A stretch of 31,264 nucleotides of DNA, from NCBI GenBank assembly GCA_002316005.1, contig DCIM01000040.1, positions 1 through 31,264 of the forward strand. Reading direction: 5' to 3'. The stretch is from Prevotellaceae bacterium UBA1726 (GTDB lineage: Bacteria > Bacteroidota > Bacteroidia > Bacteroidales > Bacteroidaceae). Positions 16,281-24,610 of this stretch are shown in pieces. Within the stretch, counting starts at the first letter, position 1; every line of letters begins with the position of its first letter. The notes beneath the pieces were generated by a model. That model was not told the origin of the DNA. It searched no databases and was given only the letters and a program-made list of their open reading frames with translations. A program made the translations under genes and the position numbers.

Positions 16281-17627
16281 ATGAAAATGAAAACTATCAG
16301 AACAGTACTCGCCATGATTTGTCTGGCTTTTGCTGCACCACTTTTTGCGCAAGAGGAGACAACGGCAGTAGGTACACTCGATGTTGATCTCGCCAAGGCT
16401 ATCGAGATTGCCCTTGCCGAGAATCCTACAATCCGAGTTGCCGACAAAGACATCGAACTCAAGAAGGTTGCCGACACAGAGGCTTGGCAGAACCTCCTCC
16501 CTACAATCTCAGCCAGCCTGGGACTCAACCACAGTATTCAGGTGGCTGCCATCAAGACAGAAATGGGTGAATTCAAGATGGGTAAGGACGGTACTACTAC
16601 AGCAACAGGTGCCCTTACAGCAACTCTCCCTATCTTCGCTCCAGCAGTTTATGCAAACATGAAACTGACAAAGGAGGACATCAAACTTGCTCAGGAGAAG
16701 GCACGCGGCAGTCGTCTCGACCTCATCAACCAGGTAACAAAGGCATATTATGCTGCTTTGCTCTCAAAGGACAGTTACGAGGTGATGAAGAAAAATTACG
16801 ACCTCACAAAGGAGAACTTTGATGTTGTGAACAACAAGTTCCAAGTTGGTTCGGTTAGCGAATACGATAAGATTTCGGCAGATGTACAAATGCGTTCAAT
16901 GAAGTCATCTGTTGTAAGTGCAGAGGCAGGAATGAATCTCGCATTGCTTCAGTTAAAGGTGCTCATGGGCATCACAGAGAATGTTGACATCAACATCACC
17001 GACAAACTCAAGAACTACGAGAATGACCTCACTCTTGTTGATGCAAACAATGCTATCCTCGACATCGAGAACAATAGCGCTTTGCGTCAGTTGGACTACA
17101 ACACATCTCTCTTGAAGCACACACGCTCAATCCTGAAGACAAATTTCATGCCTACAGTGGCAGTGCAGGGAACATATCAGTATCAGTCTTACTCAAACAA
17201 GGACTGGAACATCTTTGGATATAAGTATAATCCAAGTTCTTCTCTTGTTGTCTCTGTGTCTATTCCTATCTTCACAGCAAGCAACTTCACAAAGATGAAG
17301 AGCAACAAGATTCAGCTTTCGGAAATGGAAGATACCCGCACTAACACAGTAAACCAGTTGAAGATGGCTGTTGAGAGCTATCGTCGCAACATGGCCTCAA
17401 CCATCGCACAGGTGGAGTCAAATAAGGAGGCTGTCGTTCAGGCAGACAAAGCGGTATCTATCTCAAGCAAGCGTTATGAAGTGGGGCGTGGTACAATCCT
17501 CGAACTCAACCAGAGCGAGACAGCCCTCACACAGGCAGAACTCACATACAACCAGAGTATCTATGACTACCTGACCAACAAGGCTGATTTGGATTATACT
17601 CTTGGAAAGGAGACTTACTTGAAGTAG
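16281..17627 (+). CDS. TolC-family outer-membrane efflux protein
   Basis: I place the start at 16281 because the -7 promoter box ends at 16202 and the reading from there gives a clean signal peptide (MKMKTIRTVLAMICLAFAAP, cut after FAQ). The 448-residue protein has the long alpha-helical/coiled-coil outer-membrane efflux repeats, with AIEIALAENPTIRVADKDIELKK near the mature N-terminus and a second copy of the fold after residue 260. Such proteins form the trimeric outer-membrane channel of tripartite pumps. It is the first gene of the operon; the adaptor starts 58 bp downstream. Pump substrate is not readable. Confidence 0.93.
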   Translation: MKMKTIRTVLAMICLAFAAPLFAQEETTAVGTLDVDLAKAIEIALAENPTIRVADKDIELKKVADTEAWQNLLPTISASLGLNHSIQVAAIKTEMGEFKMGKDGTTTATGALTATLPIFAPAVYANMKLTKEDIKLAQEKARGSRLDLINQVTKAYYAALLSKDSYEVMKKNYDLTKENFDVVNNKFQVGSVSEYDKISADVQMRSMKSSVVSAEAGMNLALLQLKVLMGITENVDINITDKLKNYENDLTLVDANNAILDIENNSALRQLDYNTSLLKHTRSILKTNFMPTVAVQGTYQYQSYSNKDWNIFGYKYNPSSSLVVSVSIPIFTASNFTKMKSNKIQLSEMEDTRTNTVNQLKMAVESYRRNMASTIAQVESNKEAVVQADKAVSISSKRYEVGRGTILELNQSETALTQAELTYNQSIYDYLTNKADLDYTLGKETYLK

Positions 17628-17685
17628 GTTTCAAGTTCCTGGTTCCATGTTTCAAGTTTTTGAAAAAGAAAAAACAATATATAAT

Positions 17686-18735
17686 ATGAAGAAGTATTTA
17701 GTAATGGCTATGGCCGCAGTACTTGTTGTTTCTTGTGGAAAGAAAGACAACAAGGCTGCTACTGTGGAGAATGTGCCACAGGTTAAATTGGTTACTGTAA
17801 GAAGTGCCGACATCCCACAGACAGAGGTTTATTCTGGTACTGTGGAGAGTGATGTTAAGAACAACATCTCACCAAACATGTCTTATCGTATCGAGAAAAT
17901 CCTCGTTGATGTAGGCGACAATGTAAGCAGAGGTCAGTGCGTTGTAAGACTCGACCAGTCAAGTCTTGAGCAGTTGAAACTCAACATCGCCAACCAGAAG
18001 GCAATCGTTGAGAACTACGAGACAGACTTCAACCGCATTGAGCAACTCTACAAGGTTGGTGGCGTGAGCAAGGCTGAATTCGACAATTCGCAGGTTTCAC
18101 TCCAGAGCCAGAAGACGCAGCTCAACATCCTTAAGTCACAGCTCGCACAGATGGCAAAGAACACTGCCCTCTATGCTCCTATCAGCGGTGTTGTTACAGC
18201 CCGCAACTATGACGATGGCGATATGTATTCTGGTACTCCAATCCTCACCATCGAGCAGACAAACCCAGTGAAACTCATCATCAATGTTTCTGAGCAGCAC
18301 TATAAGTCAGTAAAGGTTGGTCAGTTGGTTGACATCACACTCGACGCTTACGAAGGCGACAACTTCCAGGGCAAGGTTACTATCAAGTATCCAAACATCG
18401 ATGCTGCAACACATACTTTCCCTGTGGAAATCACTATCCACAACCAGGGTCAGAAGGTTCGTCCAGGTATGTTTGCCCGTGCGACAGTCAACTTCGGCGA
18501 CAAGAACCATGTCCTTGTACCAGACGAGGCTCTCGTAAAGCAGATTGGCGCTGGCGACCGCTATGTATATGTTTACGATGCAAAGACACAGACCGTTTCG
18601 TACAACAAGGTTGACCTTGGTCAGCATATCGGCAACGACTATGAGATTCTTGGTGGTGTAAATCCTGGCGATCAGGTTGTCATCGCAGGTCAGAGCCGTC
18701 TTGCTAACGGAAAGAAGGTTCAGGTGGTAAAGTAA
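17686..18735 (+). CDS. RND efflux membrane-fusion (adaptor) lipoprotein
   Basis: The 349-residue product begins with a lipoprotein signal (MKKYLVMAMAAVLVVSC, lipid-modified C17 in the VVSC lipobox). This argues for the ATG at 17686 rather than an in-frame one further upstream. It has the HlyD/AcrA order: beta-barrel, lipoyl half (KILVDVGDNVSRGQCVVRLD), alpha-helical hairpin of about 60 residues, second lipoyl half (LYAPISGVVTARNYDDGD), then barrel (KVRPGMFARATV) and membrane-proximal domain. It links TolC to the inner-membrane RND pump. It lies between tolC and the RND gene, with a 72-bp gap to the latter filled by 9-bp repeats. Confidence 0.94.
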   Translation: MKKYLVMAMAAVLVVSCGKKDNKAATVENVPQVKLVTVRSADIPQTEVYSGTVESDVKNNISPNMSYRIEKILVDVGDNVSRGQCVVRLDQSSLEQLKLNIANQKAIVENYETDFNRIEQLYKVGGVSKAEFDNSQVSLQSQKTQLNILKSQLAQMAKNTALYAPISGVVTARNYDDGDMYSGTPILTIEQTNPVKLIINVSEQHYKSVKVGQLVDITLDAYEGDNFQGKVTIKYPNIDAATHTFPVEITIHNQGQKVRPGMFARATVNFGDKNHVLVPDEALVKQIGAGDRYVYVYDAKTQTVSYNKVDLGQHIGNDYEILGGVNPGDQVVIAGQSRLANGKKVQVVK

Positions 18736-18736
18736 A

Positions 18737-18799
18737 CTAGATATACTAGAAAATCTAGAAATTCTAGATTAGCTAGAAACACTAGAAATGCTAGAAATT
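18737..18799. repeat. Seven 9-bp CTAGAAANN tandem repeats between adaptor and pump genes
   Basis: CTAGA begins at 18737, 18746, 18755, 18764, 18773, 18782 and 18791, with no deviation from 9-bp spacing. Consensus is CTAGAAANN; units 1 and 4 read CTAGATATA and CTAGATTAG. The array starts 1 bp after the adaptor stop and ends 8 bp before the RND start, filling the gap completely. Copy number could tune distance or RNA structure at the RND start. Confidence 0.9.
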
Positions 18800-18807
18800 A
18801 AAAACAT

Positions 18808-21800
18808 ATGACACTATACGAAGGAGCGGTCAAAAGACCGATTATGACAAGTCTCTGCTTCTGCGCAATCATCATCTTTGGTGTATTCTCGTTTGCGAAG
18901 TTGCCTATTGACTTGATGCCAGATATCGATACCAACACCATCATGGTAATGACTTACTATAATGGTGCTTCGGCTGAAGATATCGAGAACAATGTGACTC
19001 GACCTCTTGAGAACACTCTCAATTCGGTGGAGCACTTGAAGCATGTCACATCACAGTCGCGTGAGAATGTGAGCGTTATCACTCTCGAGTTCGAATATGG
19101 ATATAACATTGATGTATTGACAAATAATGTCCGAGACAAACTTGACATGGTTTCGTCTGCTCTCCCTGACGATGCACAGCAGCCAACCCTGTTCAAGTTC
19201 TCTACCGATATGATTCCTATCCTGTTGCTCTCTGTTCAGGCAGAAGAGTCGCAGAAGGCATTGTACAAGATTCTCGACGAGAATGTGGCCAACCCATTGG
19301 CTCGTATTGATGGTGTGGGTACAGTATCTATCTCAGGTGCGCCTGAGCGAGAAATCAATATCTACATGGATCCTCAGAAGATGGAGGCTTACGGCATTTC
19401 GCCTTATCAGGTGAGCAATGCCATCAATGCTGAGAACCACAACATCACAAACGGTACTATCGATGTAGGTACACAGACCTATACAGTGCGTGTGGAGGGT
19501 GAGTTCGAGGATCCTTCAGAGATGAAGAATGTTGTCGTTGGTAGCAAAAACGGTGCAAATGTATATCTGAGAGATGTTGCCCGCATTGTTGATGATGTGG
19601 AGGAGCGTGCACAGCGTACCTTCAACAACGGCAAGCAGGGTGCGATGATTGTCATCCAGAAGCAAAGTGGTGCCAACTCAGTGGCTATCGCCGACGAGGT
19701 GATGGAGAAACTACCTGATTTGCAGAAAAACCTTCCATCGGATGTAAAACTCGGCGTCATCGTAAATACCTCTGACAATATCAAGAATACCGTTGGTTCG
19801 CTCGAGGAGACTATCGCCTATGCTATGTTCTTTGTGGCATTGGTTGTATTCATCTTCCTCGGTCGTTGGCGTGCCACATTGATTATTGTCATTACCATCC
19901 CAATGTCGTTGATTGCATCAATGATTTATCTCTACGCTACGGGTAGTTCGCTGAACATGATTTCCCTTTCATGTCTCTCTATCGCTATCGGTAATGTTGT
20001 GGACGATGCCATCGTAGTATTGGAGAATGTGACAACGCATATTGAACGAGGTGCTGACCCTAAGCAGGCAGCGACACATGGTACTCAGGAGGTGGCTATC
20101 TCTGTAATCGCCTCAACATTGACAATGATTGCCGTGTTCTTCCCATTGACCCTCGTTACTGGTATGACAGGTGTGATGTTCAAGCAGTTGGGTTGGATGA
20201 TGTGTATCATCATGACAATCTCTACTGTTGCAGCCCTCACCTTCACTCCAATGCTTTGTTCGTTGCTCCTCAAACTCAAGAAGAAGCAGAGTGAGACATT
20301 CAAGAAGATATATGGTCCTATTGGTAAGGCTCTCGACAACCTCGACAACTGGTATGAGCGCCGCATCCACTGGGCTGTACGCCATCGTTGGACAGTAATC
20401 GCTGGTTGTGTGGCATTCGTTGGTATCACAGTTCTCGCTGTATTGGCATTCGGTTTGAAGTCGGAGTTCTTCCCTACCAACGACTCTGGTCGTGTTGGTG
20501 TTTCTCTCCAAATGCCTATCGGTACTCGCGTCGAGCAGTCGGAGGCATTGGCAAAGAGTCTTGTGCAGAAGTGGACAGAACGCTATGGCAAGGATATGGA
20601 GTCATGTAACTTCACTGTTGGTCAGGCTGGTGACAAGAACACCTTCGCTTCTCTCTCGGAGAGTGGTGCACATATCATCTCATTCAACATTATGTTCGTG
20701 AAATCGAACAAGCGTGACAAGGGTCTTGCTCAGATTTGTGATGAGATGCGTGCCGACTTGAGAGCAATTCCAGAACTGGCTAAATACCTTGTAAACCTTG
20801 GTGGTAGCCAGGGTGGTGGTATGGGTGGCCAGAGTCTTGCTTCGTTCGAGATTTATGGTTACGACATGGACAAAACCCGTGATGTTGCCGACGAGCTCGC
20901 AAACAAACTCCGCGACAACGAGATGATTGCCCAGGTGAATGTTTCGCGTTCTGACTATCAGCCAGAGATTGTAGTGAAGTTCGACCGCGAGAAACTGGCA
21001 AGCCAGAACCTCGGTATGTCTACAGCTGCCGGCTATGTCCGCAACCTCATCTACGGTTCGCAGATGTCTTACTTCCGCGAGGATGGTGATGAGTACGACA
21101 TTCGTGTTCGTTATGAACCGTCTGCCCGTATCTCTATCGATGACATTGAGAGTATGAGCATTCCTAACGGCCTTGGCGGTTCGGTAAAGATCAGAGATAT
21201 CGGTCGTGTTGTTGAGAGTGCTATCCCTCCAACTATCGAGCGTAAGGACCGTCAGCGTTATGTAAAGGTCAATGCTATCATGGCCGATGGCTATGCTCTT
21301 TCTGATGGTGTTGAACTCGGTCGTGAGATCTATGGCAAAATGGAATTGCCTGCAGGTGTCACTGTCCAAGTGGCAGGTTCTTACGAGGATCAGCAGGATT
21401 CCAACCGCGACCTCGGTCAGTTGGGTATCATCATCATCGCATTGGTATTCATCGTGATGGCGGCACAGTTTGAGTCATTGACTTATCCGTTCATCATCAT
21501 GATTTCCGTACCATTCGCATTCTGTGGTATCATCCTCGCATTGGTACTCACACAAACCACACTGAGCGTTATGTCCATACTTGGTGGTATCATGCTGATT
21601 GGTATTGTTGTGAAGAACGGTATTGTGCTCATCGACTACACTCAGTTGCTTCGTGAGCGTGGCTACGGTCTCACTCATGCCGCACAGGCAGCAGCACGCA
21701 GCCGTTTGCGCCCAATCCTTATGACATCGCTCACAACAATCCTTGGTATGTGCCCTATGGCATTGAGCCATGGTGTTGGTGCTGAGATGTGGCGTCCAAT

Positions 21801-22011
21801 GGCTATCAGTATCATCGGTGGTCTTCTCGTGTCAACAGTGCTCACCCTGATCTATGTTCCTTCTATGTTCTGTATCTTCGGATCTGTAGGTGTTCAGCGT
21901 AAGCGTCGCCAGTTGAAGAAGCAGCGTGAACTCGATGAGTACTGGAAGGAGCACTCTGCAGAAGAGAAACTTGTGTCGAAGTCGACAAAGAGCCATCACA
22001 AGGATAATTAA
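18808..22011 (+). CDS. RND-family multidrug efflux pump, inner-membrane subunit (AcrB-like)
   Basis: The 1067-residue length is typical for hydrophobe/amphiphile RND pumps. The N-terminal TM1 (KRPIMTSLCFCAIIIFGVFS) leads into a first periplasmic domain (DLMPDIDTNTIMVMT). The proton-relay pair D399-D400 lies in GNVVDDAIVVLENV, and K936 in IVVKNGIVLIDYTQ matches the TM10 lysine. This makes it a proton-driven drug or amphiphile pump rather than a metal pump, although that is not certain. The C-terminus ends in a basic cytoplasmic tail. It follows the 9-bp repeat array and is followed 18 bp later by a small PII-like gene. Confidence 0.95.
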   Translation: MTLYEGAVKRPIMTSLCFCAIIIFGVFSFAKLPIDLMPDIDTNTIMVMTYYNGASAEDIENNVTRPLENTLNSVEHLKHVTSQSRENVSVITLEFEYGYNIDVLTNNVRDKLDMVSSALPDDAQQPTLFKFSTDMIPILLLSVQAEESQKALYKILDENVANPLARIDGVGTVSISGAPEREINIYMDPQKMEAYGISPYQVSNAINAENHNITNGTIDVGTQTYTVRVEGEFEDPSEMKNVVVGSKNGANVYLRDVARIVDDVEERAQRTFNNGKQGAMIVIQKQSGANSVAIADEVMEKLPDLQKNLPSDVKLGVIVNTSDNIKNTVGSLEETIAYAMFFVALVVFIFLGRWRATLIIVITIPMSLIASMIYLYATGSSLNMISLSCLSIAIGNVVDDAIVVLENVTTHIERGADPKQAATHGTQEVAISVIASTLTMIAVFFPLTLVTGMTGVMFKQLGWMMCIIMTISTVAALTFTPMLCSLLLKLKKKQSETFKKIYGPIGKALDNLDNWYERRIHWAVRHRWTVIAGCVAFVGITVLAVLAFGLKSEFFPTNDSGRVGVSLQMPIGTRVEQSEALAKSLVQKWTERYGKDMESCNFTVGQAGDKNTFASLSESGAHIISFNIMFVKSNKRDKGLAQICDEMRADLRAIPELAKYLVNLGGSQGGGMGGQSLASFEIYGYDMDKTRDVADELANKLRDNEMIAQVNVSRSDYQPEIVVKFDREKLASQNLGMSTAAGYVRNLIYGSQMSYFREDGDEYDIRVRYEPSARISIDDIESMSIPNGLGGSVKIRDIGRVVESAIPPTIERKDRQRYVKVNAIMADGYALSDGVELGREIYGKMELPAGVTVQVAGSYEDQQDSNRDLGQLGIIIIALVFIVMAAQFESLTYPFIIMISVPFAFCGIILALVLTQTTLSVMSILGGIMLIGIVVKNGIVLIDYTQLLRERGYGLTHAAQAAARSRLRPILMTSLTTILGMCPMALSHGVGAEMWRPMAISIIGGLLVSTVLTLIYVPSMFCIFGSVGVQRKRRQLKKQRELDEYWKEHSAEEKLVSKSTKSHHKDN

Positions 22012-22029
22012 TGGTAAATTGAAATCAAT

Positions 22030-22323
22030 ATGAAGACAGTATTCATAGCATACGATAAAGCCCTCCACGAATTAGTAGTGGAGGCGCTCAGTTCAACAAT
22101 GTGCAAGGGTTATACCATCCTTCCTGATGTTCATGGTCGTGGTAGCGTCAATGGCGAACCACACATGGGTTCTCATGCATGGCCTTCAACCAACAGTGCC
22201 GTACTCACTGTTTGCGAAGACAGCAAGGTGGAGCCACTGCTGAACCGTCTGCACAAGATTGACCTCGAAAACCCACTCCTCGGCCTCCGTGCCTTCGTTT
22301 GGGCTGTTGAGCAGTCAATCTAA
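22030..22323 (+). CDS. PII-like small protein at the end of the RND operon
   Basis: The 97-residue cytoplasmic protein begins MKTVFIAYDKALHELVVEAL, a ferredoxin-like beta-alpha start. It has a GEPHMGSHAWPSTNSAVLTV stretch and a KVEPLLNRLHKID helix, then LGLRAFVWAVEQ as the last strand. This resembles PII/CutA-like proteins found beside RND pumps in Bacteroidota (PII-like, DUF3240-like). Trimeric PII-type proteins sense nucleotides or metals and regulate partner membrane proteins, so it may modulate the pump; that is inference. It lies 18 bp after the RND gene and before a strong terminator, so it belongs to the same operon. Confidence 0.75.
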   Translation: MKTVFIAYDKALHELVVEALSSTMCKGYTILPDVHGRGSVNGEPHMGSHAWPSTNSAVLTVCEDSKVEPLLNRLHKIDLENPLLGLRAFVWAVEQSI

Positions 22324-22350
22324 AAGAAGACATCTCTACAGAAAACAATA

Positions 22351-22388
22351 AAGGTGGGAATCCTGTTCGGGGTTCCCACCTTATTTAT
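22351..22388. terminator. Bidirectional hairpin terminator between efflux and uxaC operons
   Basis: AAGGTGGGAA (22351-22360) pairs perfectly with TTCCCACCTT (22373-22382), extended by a U-G and two C-G pairs towards the loop. The plus strand continues into a T/A-rich run, and the minus strand reads TTTATTGTTTTC after the stem. It lies between two convergent operons. Confidence 0.85.
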
Positions 22389-22405
22389 ATATTAAAGGGT
22401 TGTTA

Positions 22406-23812
22406 TCAAATACCGAAATACCTCTTTGCGTTGTAGTAGCAGATATCCTCTACCATCTGTTCAATGCGTGGCATCTCTGATGCTGGTATCTCACCGTTCT
22501 CCACATCCTGTCCGATAAGGTTGCAGAGGATGCGGCGGAAATACTCGTGGCGTGGATATGAAAGGAACGAACGCGAGTCGGTGAGCATTCCTACGAAACG
22601 ACTGAGCAAACCAAGAATAGAAAGTGTGTTCAACTGCTTCTCTATGCCGTCTTTCTGGTCGAGGAACCACCAACCTGAACCCCATTGTATCTTACCAGGA
22701 ACAGAACCGTCCTGGAAGTTGCCCAACATTGTTGCCACAAGTTCGTTATCCTTTGGATTGATGTTGTAGATGATGGTCTTTGCAAGTTTTCCCTCAACAT
22801 CCAGACGATCCATGAATCGTGACATTGGTATTGCTGCCGACCATTCGCCGATAGAGTCAAAACCGGTGTCTGCACCGATACTATCGAACATTCGGGTGTT
22901 GTTGTTACGCAACGGACCATAATGGAACTGCTGCACCCAACCACTTTCGTTGTCCATTACGGCAAACTCATAGAGCATTGCCGAGCGGAACACATCCACT
23001 TCCTTTTCAGTGAGTTGTTCGCATCGTACGCCTTTCTGGAAGATATTCTCTACTTCCTCCTGAGTGTATTCCTCTGCATAGAAAGTGTCAATACCGTGGT
23101 CGGAAATCTTACAGCCATGCTGAGCAAAGTATTCATGACGGACACGCAATGCCTGAAGCAATGTTTCAAAACTATCGATAGTGACATTGCTCACCTCCGA
23201 AAGACGATTGATATAATCAATCCAATCCTTACCGAGATGGATGTTCATTGCCTTGTCAGGGCGCCAGGCTGGAAGCATCTTTGTTCCTTCCGGACATTCC
23301 TTTGCATATTTTGCATGCCACTCCAACGAGTCGATAGGATCATCTGTGGTACATACACTCTCCACATTGTATAAACGCATCAAACCACGAGCGCTATACT
23401 CTGGACGCTTCAGTTTCTCGTTGCACTCATCGAAAATCTCGCGAGCAGTGTCTGGGTTCAGCACTTTGTCAATGCCGAAAGCTGTACGGAGTTCAAGATG
23501 TGTCCAGTGATACAATGGATTGCGGAAGGCATACTGGATGGTTTCTGCCCACTTCTGGAATTTCTCCCAGTCAGAGGCATCGCCAGTGATATATCGCTCG
23601 TCAACACCATTTGTACGCATAGCACGCCATTTATAATGGTCACCTCCGAGCCACAGTTCTGTGATACTGCGGAAACGATGGTCCTCTGCCACTTCGCGTG
23701 GGTTCAGATGGCAATGGTAGTCAATGATTGGCACCTTCGCTGCATGCTCGTGGTAGAGATGCTGTGCTGTCTCTGTTGAAAGCAGGAAGTCCTTGTCCAT
23801 GAATTGTTTCAT
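22406..23812 (-). CDS. uxaC: Uronate isomerase (glucuronate/galacturonate isomerase)
   Basis: It interconverts D-glucuronate with D-fructuronate and D-galacturonate with D-tagaturonate in the cytoplasm. The ATG at 23812 gives 468 residues and follows an AAAGGA ribosome-binding site; a TTG 15 bp upstream is also possible. Diagnostic features are IIDYHCHLNPRE (H33, H35) for metal binding, WLGGDHYKWRAMR, LPAWRPDKAMNIH and FVGMLTDSRSFLSYPRHEYFRRILC. It is the last gene of the operon, about 20 bp after eda. Tagaturonate made here can be used by UxaB and UxaA from the other operon. UxuA/UxuB for the fructuronate branch are not in the window. Confidence 0.96.
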   Translation of the reverse strand: MKQFMDKDFLLSTETAQHLYHEHAAKVPIIDYHCHLNPREVAEDHRFRSITELWLGGDHYKWRAMRTNGVDERYITGDASDWEKFQKWAETIQYAFRNPLYHWTHLELRTAFGIDKVLNPDTAREIFDECNEKLKRPEYSARGLMRLYNVESVCTTDDPIDSLEWHAKYAKECPEGTKMLPAWRPDKAMNIHLGKDWIDYINRLSEVSNVTIDSFETLLQALRVRHEYFAQHGCKISDHGIDTFYAEEYTQEEVENIFQKGVRCEQLTEKEVDVFRSAMLYEFAVMDNESGWVQQFHYGPLRNNNTRMFDSIGADTGFDSIGEWSAAIPMSRFMDRLDVEGKLAKTIIYNINPKDNELVATMLGNFQDGSVPGKIQWGSGWWFLDQKDGIEKQLNTLSILGLLSRFVGMLTDSRSFLSYPRHEYFRRILCNLIGQDVENGEIPASEMPRIEQMVEDICYYNAKRYFGI

Positions 23813-23832
23813 ATTCCTTTCAGGCAAAATAA

Positions 23833-24486
23833 TTACTTCATCAGTGCAATCGACTCACGGCATTTCTCTGTGACATAAGCCCAATCCTGAGCTGCCACAC
23901 GGTCGTTAGGGAAGAGTTTTGAACCCATACCCACACAATATACACCTGCCTTCTTCCAAGCGTTGAGGTTTTCCTCTGTTGGTTCAACACCACCAGTCAC
24001 CATCAACTTTGTCCAAGGCATTGGTGCCATGAGACCCTTGACAAACTTAGGACCGAGTACATCGCCTGGGAATACCTTGATAAGGTCGCATCCCATCTCC
24101 TGTGCCTGACCAACCTCACTCACAGTACCACAACCCGGGGTGTAAGGAACATTGCGGCGATTGCATACCTTTGCTACATCAGGGTTGAACAAAGGACCAA
24201 CAACGAAGTCGGCACCCATCTGGATGTAGAGCGATGCTGTTGGGGCATCAACAATAGAACCTACACCAAGTGCCAATTCTGGACACTCTGTGCGGACGAA
24301 CTTCATTACCTCGGCAAACACCTCATGGGCGAAGTCGCCACGATTGGTGAACTCAAAGGCACGAACGCCTCCTTCGTAGCAAGCCTTCACCACCTGCTTT
24401 GCCACTTCTGCATCTTTGTTATAGAAGACAGGCACCATTCGTGTCTCACCCATCTTCTGCAATACTGATATCTTATCGAATTTCAT
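23833..24486 (-). CDS. eda: KDPG aldolase (2-dehydro-3-deoxyphosphogluconate aldolase)
   Basis: It cleaves 2-keto-3-deoxy-6-phosphogluconate to pyruvate and glyceraldehyde-3-phosphate. The 217-residue product has the class I aldolase features: E45 in FEFTNRG, GVGSIVDAPTA, TPGCGTVSE, and Schiff-base K137 in DLIKVFPGD. It lacks a signal peptide. It is separated from kdgK by 124 bp that hold two mirrored GC-rich hairpin repeats. One of these ends only about 4 bp from the eda start codon, so its mRNA leader is likely structured. uxaC follows closely downstream. Confidence 0.95.
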   Translation of the reverse strand: MKFDKISVLQKMGETRMVPVFYNKDAEVAKQVVKACYEGGVRAFEFTNRGDFAHEVFAEVMKFVRTECPELALGVGSIVDAPTASLYIQMGADFVVGPLFNPDVAKVCNRRNVPYTPGCGTVSEVGQAQEMGCDLIKVFPGDVLGPKFVKGLMAPMPWTKLMVTGGVEPTEENLNAWKKAGVYCVGMGSKLFPNDRVAAQDWAYVTEKCRESIALMK

Positions 24487-24489
24487 ATG

Positions 24490-24608
24490 TAGCCCCCTCC
24501 CATCCTCCCCGAGGGGAGGAGCCCTGATTTGTCAAGGTCACGACGGGGGATGTCGCTTTATGTTATACTATGTCCCTCCTCTCCCCCTCGGGGGAGTCGG
24601 TGGGGGGC
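24490..24608. repeat. Pair of mirrored GC-rich hairpin repeats between kdgK and eda
   Basis: The left copy starts AGCCCCCTCCC at 24491 and carries the palindrome CCTCCCCGAGGGGAGG. The right copy ends GGGGGGCT at 24608 and carries CTCCCCCTCGGGGGAG. They are the same element in opposite orientation, with about 45 bp of unrelated sequence between. The right copy begins 2 bp after the kdgK stop; the left nearly touches the eda start. A third relative lies in the methyltransferase gene (13231-13276). Confidence 0.8.
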
Positions 24609-24610
24609 TT

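Noticed and set aside
17647..17685. Upstream in-frame start for the efflux adaptor
   Set aside because: The lipoprotein signal with the VVSC lipobox begins at 17686; the extra residues come from a TTTCAAG-type repetitive spacer.
20680..21369. A 229-residue minus-strand frame within the RND pump gene
   Set aside because: The plus-strand gene has its family motifs through this region (pump residues about 625-854). The antisense frame has no recognisable features.
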